Assembly: GCA_903918025.1 (NCBI GenBank) | Contig: CAIXCS010000163.1 | Location: forward strand, 1-36,400 | Direction of reading: 5' to 3' | Source: an uncultured Actinomycetes bacterium | GTDB lineage: Bacteria > Actinomycetota > Acidimicrobiia > Acidimicrobiales > RAAP-2 | DNA: 36,400 bases | In this document: piece by piece, positions 1 to 9,493 of the stretch | How the letters are laid out: each line of letters starts with the position of its first letter | How positions within the stretch are numbered: position 1 is the first letter of the stretch | Program-made: the position numbers and the translations under genes | The notes under the pieces: model-generated | The model's input: the letters and a program-made list of their open reading frames with translations, nothing else | Told to the model about the DNA's origin: nothing | Database searches by the model: none

Positions 1-624
1 GACCCTTGGGCAGAGCAACTCCACGGAGCGGCAGGTTCGACTGCTCCATTGTTCAGTGTCGGAACCTTCCTCGGTCTGAGCGACGGATCCAATCCGCATC
101 GCTGGTACTCCCCAAGTGACCTTCGTCGGGTTGTTCATGGTCTGGTGGCCATTCTCGGGAACGGGCGCTCTCAAGCATTTCGCTCGGCACTCGTCCGCGG
201 TGGTGACCACTTTCTTCAGGTGAGTCTTCGGACCTACAACCTGCGGATCGCACAGATTCAACGGGAGTTCGGTGGAACCCCTGTTGCCGCCTCGGAGTCC
301 ATCGTGATCCCCATGACGACAGCTCTTCACCTTCACCTCATCACGCCACGTCGACTGCTCCGTTCGGTGAGCGAAGGTGGAGAGCCAACTGCCGTTGACG
401 TCACCATGAGCACCGAGCAACTCACCCAGCACAAAGCCGCCGTGTACCTCTACAACCCACAGAACACCACGCCGCTCGTCAAGGCACAGTTGAACCTCGC
501 GCGGGCCTCACAGATTCCAGTTGTGCAATGGACGGAGACGCCGCCGCGCAACGAGTCATTCGCCATGTGGCAAACACGGCAACTCTCTAGCCTTCTTGCT
601 GCGCTGAAGGGAACCTTGTCATGA
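1..624 (+). CDS. Metal (Zn/Mn-type) ABC transporter substrate-binding protein, 5'-truncated by window edge
   Basis: Frame 1 is open from base 1 (DPWAEQLHGAAGSTAPLFSVGTF...), so the TTG at 49 is probably not the real start. NPHRWYSP and the VYLYNPQNTTP...IPVVQWTETPP tail match ZnuA-like solute-binding proteins. It overlaps the ABC ATPase gene directly downstream. Confidence 0.8.
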   Translation, partial: DPWAEQLHGAAGSTAPLFSVGTFLGLSDGSNPHRWYSPSDLRRVVHGLVAILGNGRSQAFRSALVRGGDHFLQVSLRTYNLRIAQIQREFGGTPVAASESIVIPMTTALHLHLITPRRLLRSVSEGGEPTAVDVTMSTEQLTQHKAAVYLYNPQNTTPLVKAQLNLARASQIPVVQWTETPPRNESFAMWQTRQLSSLLAALKGTLS

Positions 625-1478
625 CGCCAGATCACCCTGCGCTCCACTGGAGCGATGCCTCGGTCACCCTTGGTCAAAGGACGCTGTTCCGCCACGTCAA
701 TCTCACCATTCCGACCGGCTCATTTGTTGCCATCCTCGGCCCGAACGGTGTCGGAAAGTCAACGCTCATGAAGACCATCCTTGGCCTTCAGCACCTGTCT
801 GAAGGAAGTGTGTCGGTCTTCGGTGGTAGCCCGGAGGAAGCTCGACCCCTGATTGGGTATCTTCCGCAGCGCCATCACTTCGAATCGAGCGTCTCAATTA
901 GCGGCAGAGACCTGGTTCGACTTGGCCTCGACGGTGACCGGTGGGGAATGCCGCTTCCATTCGCCAACAAATTCTCTGCCTCCGCCCGGGCGAAGAGTGC
1001 CCAAGTTGCTGAAGTGCTTGAGCAGGTTGGTGCGACGTCATATGCGGATCGATCAGTCGGAGCATGCTCAGGTGGCGAGCAACAACGCCTGCTCATTGCG
1101 CAAGCCCTCGTTCGCAGACCGCAGTTACTCGTCCTTGACGAACCGCTTGACTCGCTCGACCTGCCGAACCAAGTAGCGGTGGCCGAATTGATCGCAACGA
1201 TTTCCAACGTTCATGGCGTCACCGTTCTGCTGGTCGCACATGACGTGAATCCAATCCTGTCCCACTTGGACCAAGTCGTCTACCTCGCCCACGGTGGCGT
1301 CTTGACGGGTTCACCGAAGGAGGTCATCACGAGCGAGAACCTCTCCGCTCTCTACGACACTCCAGTTGACGTCCTGACAACGTCAACTGGGCGGCTTGTC
1401 GTTGTTGGTCAACCAGATGCGCATGGTGGCCATCATCCTCACCTCGGCCACGGCAACCATCATGGACACGCGGGATGA
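621..1478 (+). CDS. Metal ABC transporter ATP-binding protein (ZnuC-like) with His-rich C-terminus
   Basis: Walker A GPNGVGKST, signature CSGGEQQR, Walker B LLVLDEP; C-terminal HGGHHPHLGHGNHHGHAG. Confidence 0.92.
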   Translation: MTPDHPALHWSDASVTLGQRTLFRHVNLTIPTGSFVAILGPNGVGKSTLMKTILGLQHLSEGSVSVFGGSPEEARPLIGYLPQRHHFESSVSISGRDLVRLGLDGDRWGMPLPFANKFSASARAKSAQVAEVLEQVGATSYADRSVGACSGGEQQRLLIAQALVRRPQLLVLDEPLDSLDLPNQVAVAELIATISNVHGVTVLLVAHDVNPILSHLDQVVYLAHGGVLTGSPKEVITSENLSALYDTPVDVLTTSTGRLVVVGQPDAHGGHHPHLGHGNHHGHAG

Positions 1479-2356
1479 GCAGTCCCGTCGTTTCGCTCAA
1501 CCCGTGGACGGACCTCTCGACCATGTGGTCCTATCCCTACCTCCGCAATGCCCTCATTGCTGGCTCAATCGTTGCCATCATCGCCGCCTCGGTTGGCTGG
1601 ATGATGGTCCAGAGGCGACAAAGCTTTCTTGGCCACACGCTTGCCGTCGTCTCGTTTCCCGGAGCGAGCCTGGCATTGCTCTTCGCGCTTCCTGCGAGTG
1701 TTGGCTACTACGGCGCAACGGTGATTGCCGCGCTCATCGCGAGACAGTCATCCGATGCACAGACTGCTGATGACCGGCAATCGAACGCCACGATCGGCAC
1801 GGTGCAGGCTGTCGCGCTCGCCACTGGACTGCTCGTCATCTCGCGCTCGTCTTCCTTCCTCACCTCAACGACGTCGCTGTTGTTCGGTTCGTTTCTCGGC
1901 ATTACGTCGAACGAGGTCCTGCTCATCGCAGTTGTTGGCGTCGTGACTGGAGTGGTGTTCATCGCAATAGCTCGGCCCCTTCTCCTCGCCACCTTCGACG
2001 CAACCGAAGCGACCGCAATGGGAATTCCAGTTGCCGCGCTCAACGTGGTCTTTGCCGTTCTCCTCGCCTGCGTGGTTGCAGCCACCAGCCAGATCACTGG
2101 AGCGCTGCTCGTCTTTGCGCTCTTGGTCATGCCCGGAGCGACAGCGCAGATCCTCACACCAAAGGTCTGGAAGGGATGTGCGATCTCCGTCGGCCTCGGC
2201 CTCGGCATTCTCTGGCTCGGCATTGGCCTTTCGTTCTACCTTCCTCGGCTTCCTCTCGGCTTTTGTGTCACCTCGGTCGGGTTCTTCGCCTATCTCGTTT
2301 CGCATGTTCTCGTCGCCCTACGCTCCCGTCCGCACCTTCAAGGAAACGTCGCATGA
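1475..2356 (+). CDS. Metal ABC transporter permease (ZnuB/ABC-3 family)
   Basis: Hydrophobic multi-TM protein; 4-bp ATGA overlap with the ATPase gene; ABC-3-like segments (VVAATSQITGALLVFALLVMPGATA). Confidence 0.9.
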   Translation: MSSPVVSLNPWTDLSTMWSYPYLRNALIAGSIVAIIAASVGWMMVQRRQSFLGHTLAVVSFPGASLALLFALPASVGYYGATVIAALIARQSSDAQTADDRQSNATIGTVQAVALATGLLVISRSSSFLTSTTSLLFGSFLGITSNEVLLIAVVGVVTGVVFIAIARPLLLATFDATEATAMGIPVAALNVVFAVLLACVVAATSQITGALLVFALLVMPGATAQILTPKVWKGCAISVGLGLGILWLGIGLSFYLPRLPLGFCVTSVGFFAYLVSHVLVALRSRPHLQGNVA

Positions 2357-3195
2357 CCGCCTCGTTGAGCACAACCCTGCTTGCGCCATTCATGGTCAAT
2401 GCCTTCATTGCGGGAACCGCCATTGCGCTGTTGACTGGGGCAGTCGGCTCGATGTTGGTTCTCCGAGTGGAACTCTTCACCGCTGACGCGCTCAGCCATG
2501 TCGCATTCACCGGCGCCATGGCGGCTCTCCTGCTCGGACTAGTAACGGGAGTTGGCCTCCTCATCGCCTGCATCAGCGCCGCAGTCGTCCTCGCCTTGCT
2601 TGGTCGTCGGATTGGGAGGAGTGACGCCGCCATTGGCACGTTCTTTGCCTGGATTCTTGGACTCGGAACGCTGCTGCTGTCGCTTGCGTCCACGTCGTCT
2701 TCGGGATCGACAGGGACATCCTCAATCACGGTGCTGTTCGGTTCACTCTTCTCGCTCTCCTCAACCGGCACGTGGCTCGCGGTCATTGGATCGACACTTG
2801 GCCTCATCGCCCTCGGCATTGTTCTCCGCCCCCTCATCTACTCGTCAATTGACGCCTCCATTGCGCAAGCGCGCGGTGTGCCGGTGGTCGGCGTCTCGAT
2901 TGCCTTTGCGGTGATCGTTGGCTGCGCCACGGCCCTGTCAGTTCAAGCAGTCGGAGCCCTGTTATTTGTTGGCCTTGTTGCCGCACCAGCGGGTGCAGCG
3001 ATGCGTGCGACGACCAACCCCTTTGCCACCACGGCCCTCTCCATGGGATTGTCCGTGGCGGCGGTCTGGACCGGACTGTTCCTTTCCGGCATGATCCCGT
3101 CGGTCCCGCCAAGTGCAGCCATCATTCTCGTTGCCGCAGCATTCTTCGGTACGGCAAAACTCAGTGAAAGTTTGGTAGCCCGACGTGCGCGTTGA
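2353..3195 (+). CDS. Second metal ABC transporter permease (ABC-3 family)
   Basis: The ORF is open from 2176, but ATG at 2353 (MTASLSTTLLAPFMVNAFIAGTA) overlaps the upstream stop and gives a typical ABC-3 permease N-terminus (LRVELFTADALSHVAFTGA). Confidence 0.9.
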   Translation: MTASLSTTLLAPFMVNAFIAGTAIALLTGAVGSMLVLRVELFTADALSHVAFTGAMAALLLGLVTGVGLLIACISAAVVLALLGRRIGRSDAAIGTFFAWILGLGTLLLSLASTSSSGSTGTSSITVLFGSLFSLSSTGTWLAVIGSTLGLIALGIVLRPLIYSSIDASIAQARGVPVVGVSIAFAVIVGCATALSVQAVGALLFVGLVAAPAGAAMRATTNPFATTALSMGLSVAAVWTGLFLSGMIPSVPPSAAIILVAAAFFGTAKLSESLVARRAR

Positions 3196-3634
3196 AGCGA
3201 CCCATGAGCAAGCGGCCCAGCGCCTTCAAGACGCCGGCTTTCGCTACACGACTGCTCGACGAAACGTCGTCCAGGCACTCTTCGGTGCAGGTCGTCCCGT
3301 GACGGTTCCTCAGTTGTTGTCCGCCGTTGATGGCGTGCCACAGTCCTCGGCCTATCGAACGCTGACCATTCTCGTTGACGTCGGTCTCGCGGTAAAGGTT
3401 TCAGGCAGTGATGACTACGACCGGTTCGAGCTGGCAGAAGGTGTCACGGGACATCACCATCACCTCTTCTGTGCGACGTGTGGAACCGTCACCGACCTCG
3501 AACCGTCAACTCGACTTGAACTTGCCTTGGATGAGGCAGCGCTTGCGGTGACGGCCATGGGCTACTCGGTCAGCGGGCACCGTTTCGATCTGGTCGGAAC
3601 GTGTCCAACGTGCACGGCGTTAACCGAAGAGTAA
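3185..3634 (+). CDS. Fur-family transcriptional regulator, probably zinc-responsive (Zur-like)
   Basis: GTG start; FRYTTARRNVVQALF, PQSSAYRTLTILVDVGL, GHHHHLFCATCGTVTDLE and CPTC motifs of the Fur family; follows the metal transporter genes. Confidence 0.9.
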   Translation: MRVEATHEQAAQRLQDAGFRYTTARRNVVQALFGAGRPVTVPQLLSAVDGVPQSSAYRTLTILVDVGLAVKVSGSDDYDRFELAEGVTGHHHHLFCATCGTVTDLEPSTRLELALDEAALAVTAMGYSVSGHRFDLVGTCPTCTALTEE

Positions 3635-4426
3635 GCCGTAGTTCGCTCCACGTCGCGTCTGATGTCCCCCATCGACCGCCAGGTGCTCCCCGGTGATCCA
3701 CGTTGACTCATCTGAGAGAAGGAATCGAACGGCGCGCGCAACGTCGTCGACCGTGCCAACTCGTGCCAAGGGCGTTTGCTCGAGGTAGTCATTGAGGAGT
3801 GCCCCGCCGGCAGTGATGAACTCCATGAGTTCATCATCAATGATCCCAGGACGAACGGAGTTCACCCGAATGCCTCGATCACCAAGCTCTTCAGCTGCAT
3901 ACGCTGTGAGTTGATCAATAGCTGCCTTGGAGATGCCGTATGCCGAGAGGTAGCGATGCGGGAAGTGCCCAGCGCCCGACGACATCAAGACAATGGAGCC
4001 GCCGCCGGTGCCTGCCATTGCCCGACCCCCGTGCTTCACACAGAGGAAGGACCCAAGAACATTCAAGTCAATCGTGGCTCGATAGGCCTCAAGATCGGAT
4101 TCAAGCATCGGCCCCATGTGGAGTGAGCCACCTGCACAGGCAAACAATCCGTCGAGTCGGCCGGTTGGTGCCGCTGCTTGAGCAACCGCTCGCTCGACCT
4201 CTGCTTCGACCGTGACGTCAGCGACCAGATACGTAACCGTTCCGCCACCTTGTGCTCGCGAGTTGAGCTGGTCAACCGCGTCGATGAGCTTTGACTCCGT
4301 CCGACCACAAATGGTCACGTGGGCGCCTTCGGCAATCAGGAGTGCGGCGGTGCCGAATCCAATGCCAGAGCCGCCGCCGGTAATGAGTACGGTCTTTCCG
4401 CTCAGGGTGTGGTGTTGTTCGCTCAT
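3620..4426 (-). CDS. SDR-family NAD(P)-dependent oxidoreductase
   Basis: TGGGSGIGFG cofactor motif, NVLG, YGISKAAIDQL active-site region, C-terminal AVDGGHQTRRG. Confidence 0.93.
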   Translation of the reverse strand: MSEQHHTLSGKTVLITGGGSGIGFGTAALLIAEGAHVTICGRTESKLIDAVDQLNSRAQGGGTVTYLVADVTVEAEVERAVAQAAAPTGRLDGLFACAGGSLHMGPMLESDLEAYRATIDLNVLGSFLCVKHGGRAMAGTGGGSIVLMSSGAGHFPHRYLSAYGISKAAIDQLTAYAAEELGDRGIRVNSVRPGIIDDELMEFITAGGALLNDYLEQTPLARVGTVDDVARAVRFLLSDESTWITGEHLAVDGGHQTRRGANYGLLFG

Positions 4427-5625
4427 ACGGGTCCAGCTCCAATTGAGGTCGTGGGTGTGAAGGTAACCGGCATGGACATGAGTCCCGAGACAAAACTCGC
4501 CGGTCGTTGTGCAAGTTCTGCATCCGTCTCGAGGGCAAGATCAGGAAGCCGCGTGAGCAGGGTCGAGACCATGCACCGAAGTTCAAGTCGGGCAAGTTGA
4601 TTCCCGAGGCAGTGATGCGCTCCAAAGCCGAACGCCATGTGGTCATTCGGGCTTCGAGACGTGTCGAAGGCATTCGGCTGCGAGAACACGAGTTCATCGC
4701 GATTCGCCGATGGGTAGAAGAGCAACACCTTGTCGCCGGCCTTCAACTGCGAGCCATGAAACTCCATGTCGTCAACGACCGTTCGGTTCATGTTCTTGAT
4801 CGGTGTCACCCACCGGAGCATCTCTTCAACCGCCAGTGGAATGTCTTGCGGAGAGGCTTCAAGTCGGGCCAACTGGTCAGGGTGTCGAAGGAGCGCTTCC
4901 ATCCCGCCACTAATGACATGTCGGGTCGTCTCATCACCACCAATCAGTAAGAGCAAGGTCTCGTAGATCAACGTGTCGAGATCGAGCGCCTCACCATCAA
5001 TGTCGGTGTTGGACAAGATCCCAATGAGGTCATCATCTCGACCAGTTGATCGGCGGTTTTCGACAACCTTGGTGATGTAGGCCTGATACTCAACAAAGGC
5101 TTGGAGCATCTTCTCGATGAGCCCTGGATCAGTCGAACCTTGAGCGACCAACATGTCGTCAGACCAGCGCAAGAGATCGCCTCGATCCTCAGGGGCAATT
5201 CCCAAGAGGTCACCAATCGCGATCATCGGCAGCGGCGCCGCAATCTCTTCGACAAGGTCACACGTTCCCCTCGAGGCAACGTCGTCGACAATTGCATCGC
5301 ACACCTGTTGGATTCGGGCTTCCATCGCTCTGACTCTGACGGGAGTGAACCCCGCGGAGACGCGGCGACGGCGAGCCACATGTTCAGGGGCATCAAAGTC
5401 AATCATCATGGGCAGCGGGCCGGTCTCAGGTCGCGAGCCACCCGCACTCGAGAACAACTCAGGATGCCGTGACGCCTCACGAATGTGGTCGTAGCGAAGC
5501 AGCCCCCAGAGATTCGACGCCTCGTCGAAGTACACCGGGTCGTTTGCACGAAGCCATGCGAATGCCCCATAGGGATCGTCGGCATAGAAGTTTCCATCAA
5601 GGAAGTTGATGTACGGCTTGGTCAT
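4423..5625 (-). CDS. Cytochrome P450
   Basis: I-helix LLLIGGDETTRHVISGG, ExxR region, heme loop FGFGAHHCLGNQLARLELR. Likely start is MTKPYINFLDG at 5625; the ORF is open to 5688. ATGA overlap with the SDR gene. Confidence 0.93.
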   Translation of the reverse strand: MTKPYINFLDGNFYADDPYGAFAWLRANDPVYFDEASNLWGLLRYDHIREASRHPELFSSAGGSRPETGPLPMMIDFDAPEHVARRRRVSAGFTPVRVRAMEARIQQVCDAIVDDVASRGTCDLVEEIAAPLPMIAIGDLLGIAPEDRGDLLRWSDDMLVAQGSTDPGLIEKMLQAFVEYQAYITKVVENRRSTGRDDDLIGILSNTDIDGEALDLDTLIYETLLLLIGGDETTRHVISGGMEALLRHPDQLARLEASPQDIPLAVEEMLRWVTPIKNMNRTVVDDMEFHGSQLKAGDKVLLFYPSANRDELVFSQPNAFDTSRSPNDHMAFGFGAHHCLGNQLARLELRCMVSTLLTRLPDLALETDAELAQRPASFVSGLMSMPVTFTPTTSIGAGPV

Positions 5626-5795
5626 GAAGGTGCATCTCCCCCTGCTGCGGAGACCCGCAGCGAGCAAAACAGTATCGGAGAGAACCACCCTGCTCCGTTG
5701 GCGTTGACCTGAAACTGGACACCACGGCGAACCGAAGACGACGGAATGCTCCGACCACCGACGAGTCGCCTACCCGAAGGTCATAGGCTCTTGCT

Positions 5796-6365
5796 ATGGC
5801 CGATCAGGCAACGTTCGCCGACGACGCAATGCAGTATCTCAACCAGTTGTTCTCGGTCGCCCAACGTCTGACTGGTAATCGGGCAGAAGCAGAGGATCTC
5901 GTCCAAGAGACCTACCTGAATGGGTTCCGGGCATACGGATCGTTCCAAGAAGGAACCAACCTCCGGGCGTGGCTCTTCAAAATCTTGCAGAACAACTATA
6001 AAAATGCCCTCCGCACCAAGAGCCGTCGGCCTGTGAAGTTCGAACCTCGCGATGACGAGGAAATCGAAGAGCACTACTTCATGAACCGAACGACACCAGA
6101 AGATGTTGCGCTCGATCGAATGACCGACACCATGGTGAAGAAGGCAGTCGATGAACTCCCCGAGGCGTTCCGCGAAGCCGTGCTTCTCGCCGATGTCGAG
6201 GGATTCAGCTACGCAGAAATTGCCGAGATCACCGAGGTTCCCATTGGAACGGTCATGTCGAGGATCCATCGGGGAAGAAAGTCGCTCCAAAAGACGTTGT
6301 ATGAGTACGCGGTCGAGCAAGGACTGATCGCGACACCCGCAAATCTGGGAGGGGGAACGCTATGA
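5796..6365 (+). CDS. ECF RNA polymerase sigma factor, SigR/SigH-like
   Basis: Region 2 AEDLVQETYLNGFRAYGSFQEGTNLRAWLFKILQN; region 4 EAVLLADVEGFSYAEIAEITEVPIGTVMSRIHRGR; coupled to a zinc anti-sigma gene. Confidence 0.93.
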   Translation: MADQATFADDAMQYLNQLFSVAQRLTGNRAEAEDLVQETYLNGFRAYGSFQEGTNLRAWLFKILQNNYKNALRTKSRRPVKFEPRDDEEIEEHYFMNRTTPEDVALDRMTDTMVKKAVDELPEAFREAVLLADVEGFSYAEIAEITEVPIGTVMSRIHRGRKSLQKTLYEYAVEQGLIATPANLGGGTL

Positions 6366-6607
6366 CGCAACCAATCGACTGTGGAACTGCCCTGCATGAG
6401 CTCTACGAGTTCCTCGATGGTGAGCTCACTGAAGAGAAGCGGTCCGCCATTGAAGAGCACCTCGACCACTGCGCTCCGTGTGACGGAGCTCGAAAGTTCG
6501 AGGGAGAACTCCGCATCGTCATCGCCGATCGATGTCAAGAAGAAGTCCCTGATGAACTTGTCGATCGAATTAAGGCAGCAATTCTCCTCGCAAAAGAGCA
6601 GGCATAA
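6362..6607 (+). CDS. Zinc-containing anti-sigma factor (RsrA/RshA-like)
   Basis: HLDHCAPC (HxxxCxxC, ZAS motif) in an 81-aa protein; ATGA overlap with the sigma factor gene. Confidence 0.9.
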   Translation: MTQPIDCGTALHELYEFLDGELTEEKRSAIEEHLDHCAPCDGARKFEGELRIVIADRCQEEVPDELVDRIKAAILLAKEQA

Positions 6608-6609
6608 CT

Positions 6610-7491
6610 CTGTCGGGACTCAAAGATCGAGCGGAGCAGTTCGCTCGTCCTCTCCTTGAGCGCACCAACTTCGGAAGCGGCACGCTCCATCTTTCGGTAT
6701 CGGGCGGACCTGATTCAACGGCCATGGCCGTTGTTGCACGCTTCCTCGACCAACCGCTTGTCCTTCATCACGTCGATCACGGCTTGAGAGAAGGGAGCGA
6801 CCGCGAAGCTCAACTCGTTGCGGACCTCGCCGCTCAACTCGACGCAGAGTTTGTCGCACACGCCATCAGCCTCGACGCTGGACCAAATCTTGAGGCTCGC
6901 GCTCGAGAAGCCCGCTTCTCTGTGCTGCCACGTGGCGTCGCCACCGGTCACACTGCAGACGATCGGGCAGCAACCATCATCATCAACCTCTTACGGGGCG
7001 CGGGTTCGCGTGGACTCTCAGCGCTCCGTGCAGGTCCGAACCACCCAATCTTGGATCTCCGGCGGGCAGAGACCGTAGGACTGTGCAAGCAACTCGACCT
7101 CACCTGTGTTGTCGATCCCACCAATAGCTCGACTGACGTTCTCCGCAATCAAGTACGAATGCAGCTCTTGCCGCGCATGGAAGATCTTGCAAACAGAGAC
7201 GTTGTTCAACTCTTGAACCGGTCCGCGACCCTCCTCGGCGAAGAAGATGCCTACCTCGACGAACTCGCCCTCACAGCAATTCCTGATGCGACGGACCTTC
7301 GTGTTTTGAGGAGCGCTCCGCCCGTGCTCGCTTCCCGTCGGCTCCGCCAATTGCTCGCAGTCAATGGCTATGCACCATCGGTGGCTGAACTTGACCGCGT
7401 GCTCCAAGTGGTGCAGGGCGAAGTCCTGGCCTGCGAAGTCGCGGGTGGGCGACGAGTGACCCGAGCCGCTCAACACCTCGTCGTTACCTGA
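6610..7491 (+). CDS. tilS: tRNA(Ile)-lysidine synthase
   Basis: LSVSGGPDSTAMAVVARF P-loop (SGGPDS at about 6700-6717), HHVDHGLREGSDREA, TGHTADDRAATIIINLLRGAG. The P-loop lies upstream of the first in-frame ATG (6724). Start given as CTG 6610, tentative. Confidence 0.85.
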   Translation: MSGLKDRAEQFARPLLERTNFGSGTLHLSVSGGPDSTAMAVVARFLDQPLVLHHVDHGLREGSDREAQLVADLAAQLDAEFVAHAISLDAGPNLEARAREARFSVLPRGVATGHTADDRAATIIINLLRGAGSRGLSALRAGPNHPILDLRRAETVGLCKQLDLTCVVDPTNSSTDVLRNQVRMQLLPRMEDLANRDVVQLLNRSATLLGEEDAYLDELALTAIPDATDLRVLRSAPPVLASRRLRQLLAVNGYAPSVAELDRVLQVVQGEVLACEVAGGRRVTRAAQHLVVT

Positions 7492-7514
7492 GACTGGCAC
7501 GGTAGAGTCGATTC

Positions 7515-8087
7515 GTGGACGACACTTCTTCCAATATCCCTCCTGCATGGGCTGCTGACGTCCTTGGCGATGTCGTGATCTCCGCCGAGGTACTGAACGC
7601 ACGAGTCCGGGAACTCGGCGCCGCAATTGCCGCGGACTACGCCGACGATCCGCCGCTCCTCGTTGGAGTGCTGAAGGGCGCCATGATGTTCATGACCGAC
7701 TTGGCAAGAGCGACTGAACTGGCTGTTGATATGGACTTCATGGCCGTGTCCTCGTATGGATCGGCAACCCAGTCTTCCGGGATTGTCCGAATCGTGAAGG
7801 ACTTGGAGGCCGATCTCACTGGACGCCATGTCCTTGTCGTTGAAGACATTGTCGACTCTGGACTGACGCTCAACTATCTCCGCAAGTACCTGCTTGCTCG
7901 GAGCCCAAAGAGTGTTGAAGTTTGCGCCCTCCTCTTGAAGGAAGGCGAACAGCGCGTCTCACTTGACCTCCGCTATGTCGGGTTCACCATTCCGCCGACC
8001 TTTGTCGTTGGCTATGGGCTCGATGTGGCCGAGAAGTATCGAAATCTCTCTGGAATCTTCACCTACGTCGGACCGGGATCGCACTAA
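7515..8087 (+). CDS. hpt: Hypoxanthine phosphoribosyltransferase
   Basis: GTG start; [36 protein letters not shown] motif, [16 protein letters not shown]. Confidence 0.93.
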   Translation: MDDTSSNIPPAWAADVLGDVVISAEVLNARVRELGAAIAADYADDPPLLVGVLKGAMMFMTDLARATELAVDMDFMAVSSYGSATQSSGIVRIVKDLEADLTGRHVLVVEDIVDSGLTLNYLRKYLLARSPKSVEVCALLLKEGEQRVSLDLRYVGFTIPPTFVVGYGLDVAEKYRNLSGIFTYVGPGSH

Positions 8088-8656
8088 TGGCCTTCGATTT
8101 GGAACGAGCAAAAGCGGCAGTCACCGAACTTCTGGCTGCAATTGGTGAAGACCCTGAACGTGAAGGGTTGCTCGAGACACCTCGACGTGTCGCCACGATG
8201 TACGAGGAGCTCCTCGCGGGGCTTACTCAAGATCCCTCGCTCCATCTTGGGGTGACCTTCGCCGAAGGCCATGACGAAATGGTGATGGTTCGAGATATTC
8301 CCTTCTCCTCCCTCTGTGAGCATCACCTCGTTCCCTTCATGGGGCGTGCACATGTCGCTTATATCCCTGGCGACGACGGACGGATCACTGGCTTGTCGAA
8401 ACTCGCTCGTGTCGTTGATGGGTACGCGCATCGCTTGCAAGTTCAAGAACGAATGACCGCCCAAATTGCTGACGATCTGGACCGGGTCCTCAACCCTCGT
8501 GGAGCGTTGGTCGTCATTGAAGCGGAGCACTTCTGCATGACCATGCGTGGTGTGAAGAAGCCTGGCGCTGTAACGGTGACCTCAGCGGTTCGGGGACTGT
8601 TCCGCACTGACCAGTCAGCCCGCGCCGAAGCACTCGCGTTCATTCACGGTCGCTGA
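8087..8656 (+). CDS. folE: GTP cyclohydrolase I
   Basis: [67 protein letters not shown]. Confidence 0.96.
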   Translation: MAFDLERAKAAVTELLAAIGEDPEREGLLETPRRVATMYEELLAGLTQDPSLHLGVTFAEGHDEMVMVRDIPFSSLCEHHLVPFMGRAHVAYIPGDDGRITGLSKLARVVDGYAHRLQVQERMTAQIADDLDRVLNPRGALVVIEAEHFCMTMRGVKKPGAVTVTSAVRGLFRTDQSARAEALAFIHGR

Positions 8657-8677
8657 CGGGCGAGAGGCCTCTTCTTC

Positions 8678-9493
8678 GTGGCAAGACTTCCCTTTCACCG
8701 AGCCGGATCAGCACTCGTTATGGGGGTTTGCAATGTCTCCCCCGACTCATTCGCCGGTGATGGCCACGGCGCAGATCATCTTGAGGCAATTGCTCATGGC
8801 AACGAGCTCTTCGCAAGCGGCTGCTCCATTGTTGATGTCGGGGGAGTCTCGACCAGACCGGGTGCTTCGCCCGTTGAGGAAGAGGTTGAACTCGATCGAG
8901 TGCTCAAGGTTGTTCAAGCGCTCAGCACATCTGGACGAGTGTCAATCGACACCACGTCACGCGAAGTTGCTCGCAGAGCTGTTCAAGCAGGAGCCACCAT
9001 GCTCAACGATGTCAGCGGGAAACTCGGTGACCTCGCTGGAGAGCTCGGCATTGGCTACATCGGGATGCACTCTCGGGGAACTCCCGAGACCATGCAAGAC
9101 CTGACGGACTACGACGATGTGGTTGCGGAGGTCACGGCATCGATCCTGAGCTCATGTCGACGTGCGGCGGAATCTGGCGCAACCGACATCTACGGCGACC
9201 CCGGAATTGGCTTTGCCAAGACGTTTTCTCAGAATCGAGTCCTGCTCCGCGCCACGTCAGTACTTGCTGCTGATCTCGCCCGTGAAGGGTTCGGACTCCT
9301 GATTGGCGTATCGAAGAAAGGCTTCCTCGGCGAGGGCCTCCAAGGTCGGCGGTACCCTATTGGGGAACGTAGCGAGCAAAGTCTCGCTGCAGCGGTCTGG
9401 GCAATGGCCAACGGGGCAGCAATACTCCGCGTCCATGACGGCATCGATACGGTCCGAGCAGCGGTGCTGGTCGGCGAGATTGGAACGGTGTAA
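8678..9493 (+). CDS. folP: Dihydropteroate synthase
   Basis: MGVCNVSPDSFAGDG, GGVSTRPGA, SIDTTSREVARRAVQAGATMLNDVSG, DPGIGFAKT, GVSKKGFLG. Confidence 0.95.
   Translation: MARLPFHRAGSALVMGVCNVSPDSFAGDGHGADHLEAIAHGNELFASGCSIVDVGGVSTRPGASPVEEEVELDRVLKVVQALSTSGRVSIDTTSREVARRAVQAGATMLNDVSGKLGDLAGELGIGYIGMHSRGTPETMQDLTDYDDVVAEVTASILSSCRRAAESGATDIYGDPGIGFAKTFSQNRVLLRATSVLAADLAREGFGLLIGVSKKGFLGEGLQGRRYPIGERSEQSLAAAVWAMANGAAILRVHDGIDTVRAAVLVGEIGTV

Noticed and set aside
2176-2352. 59-codon upstream extension of the second permease
   Set aside because: Reads the previous permease gene in another frame; ATG 2353 gives the proper N-terminus.
2268-2837. 189-aa minus-strand ORF over the permease genes
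   Set aside because: Low-complexity Arg/Pro/Ser-rich translation antisense to a clear permease; a GC-bias artefact.
5740-5795. Possible SigR-type autoregulatory promoter (GGAAT...) before the ECF sigma gene
   Set aside because: A GGAAT is present but no GTT at the expected spacing, so I cannot support it.
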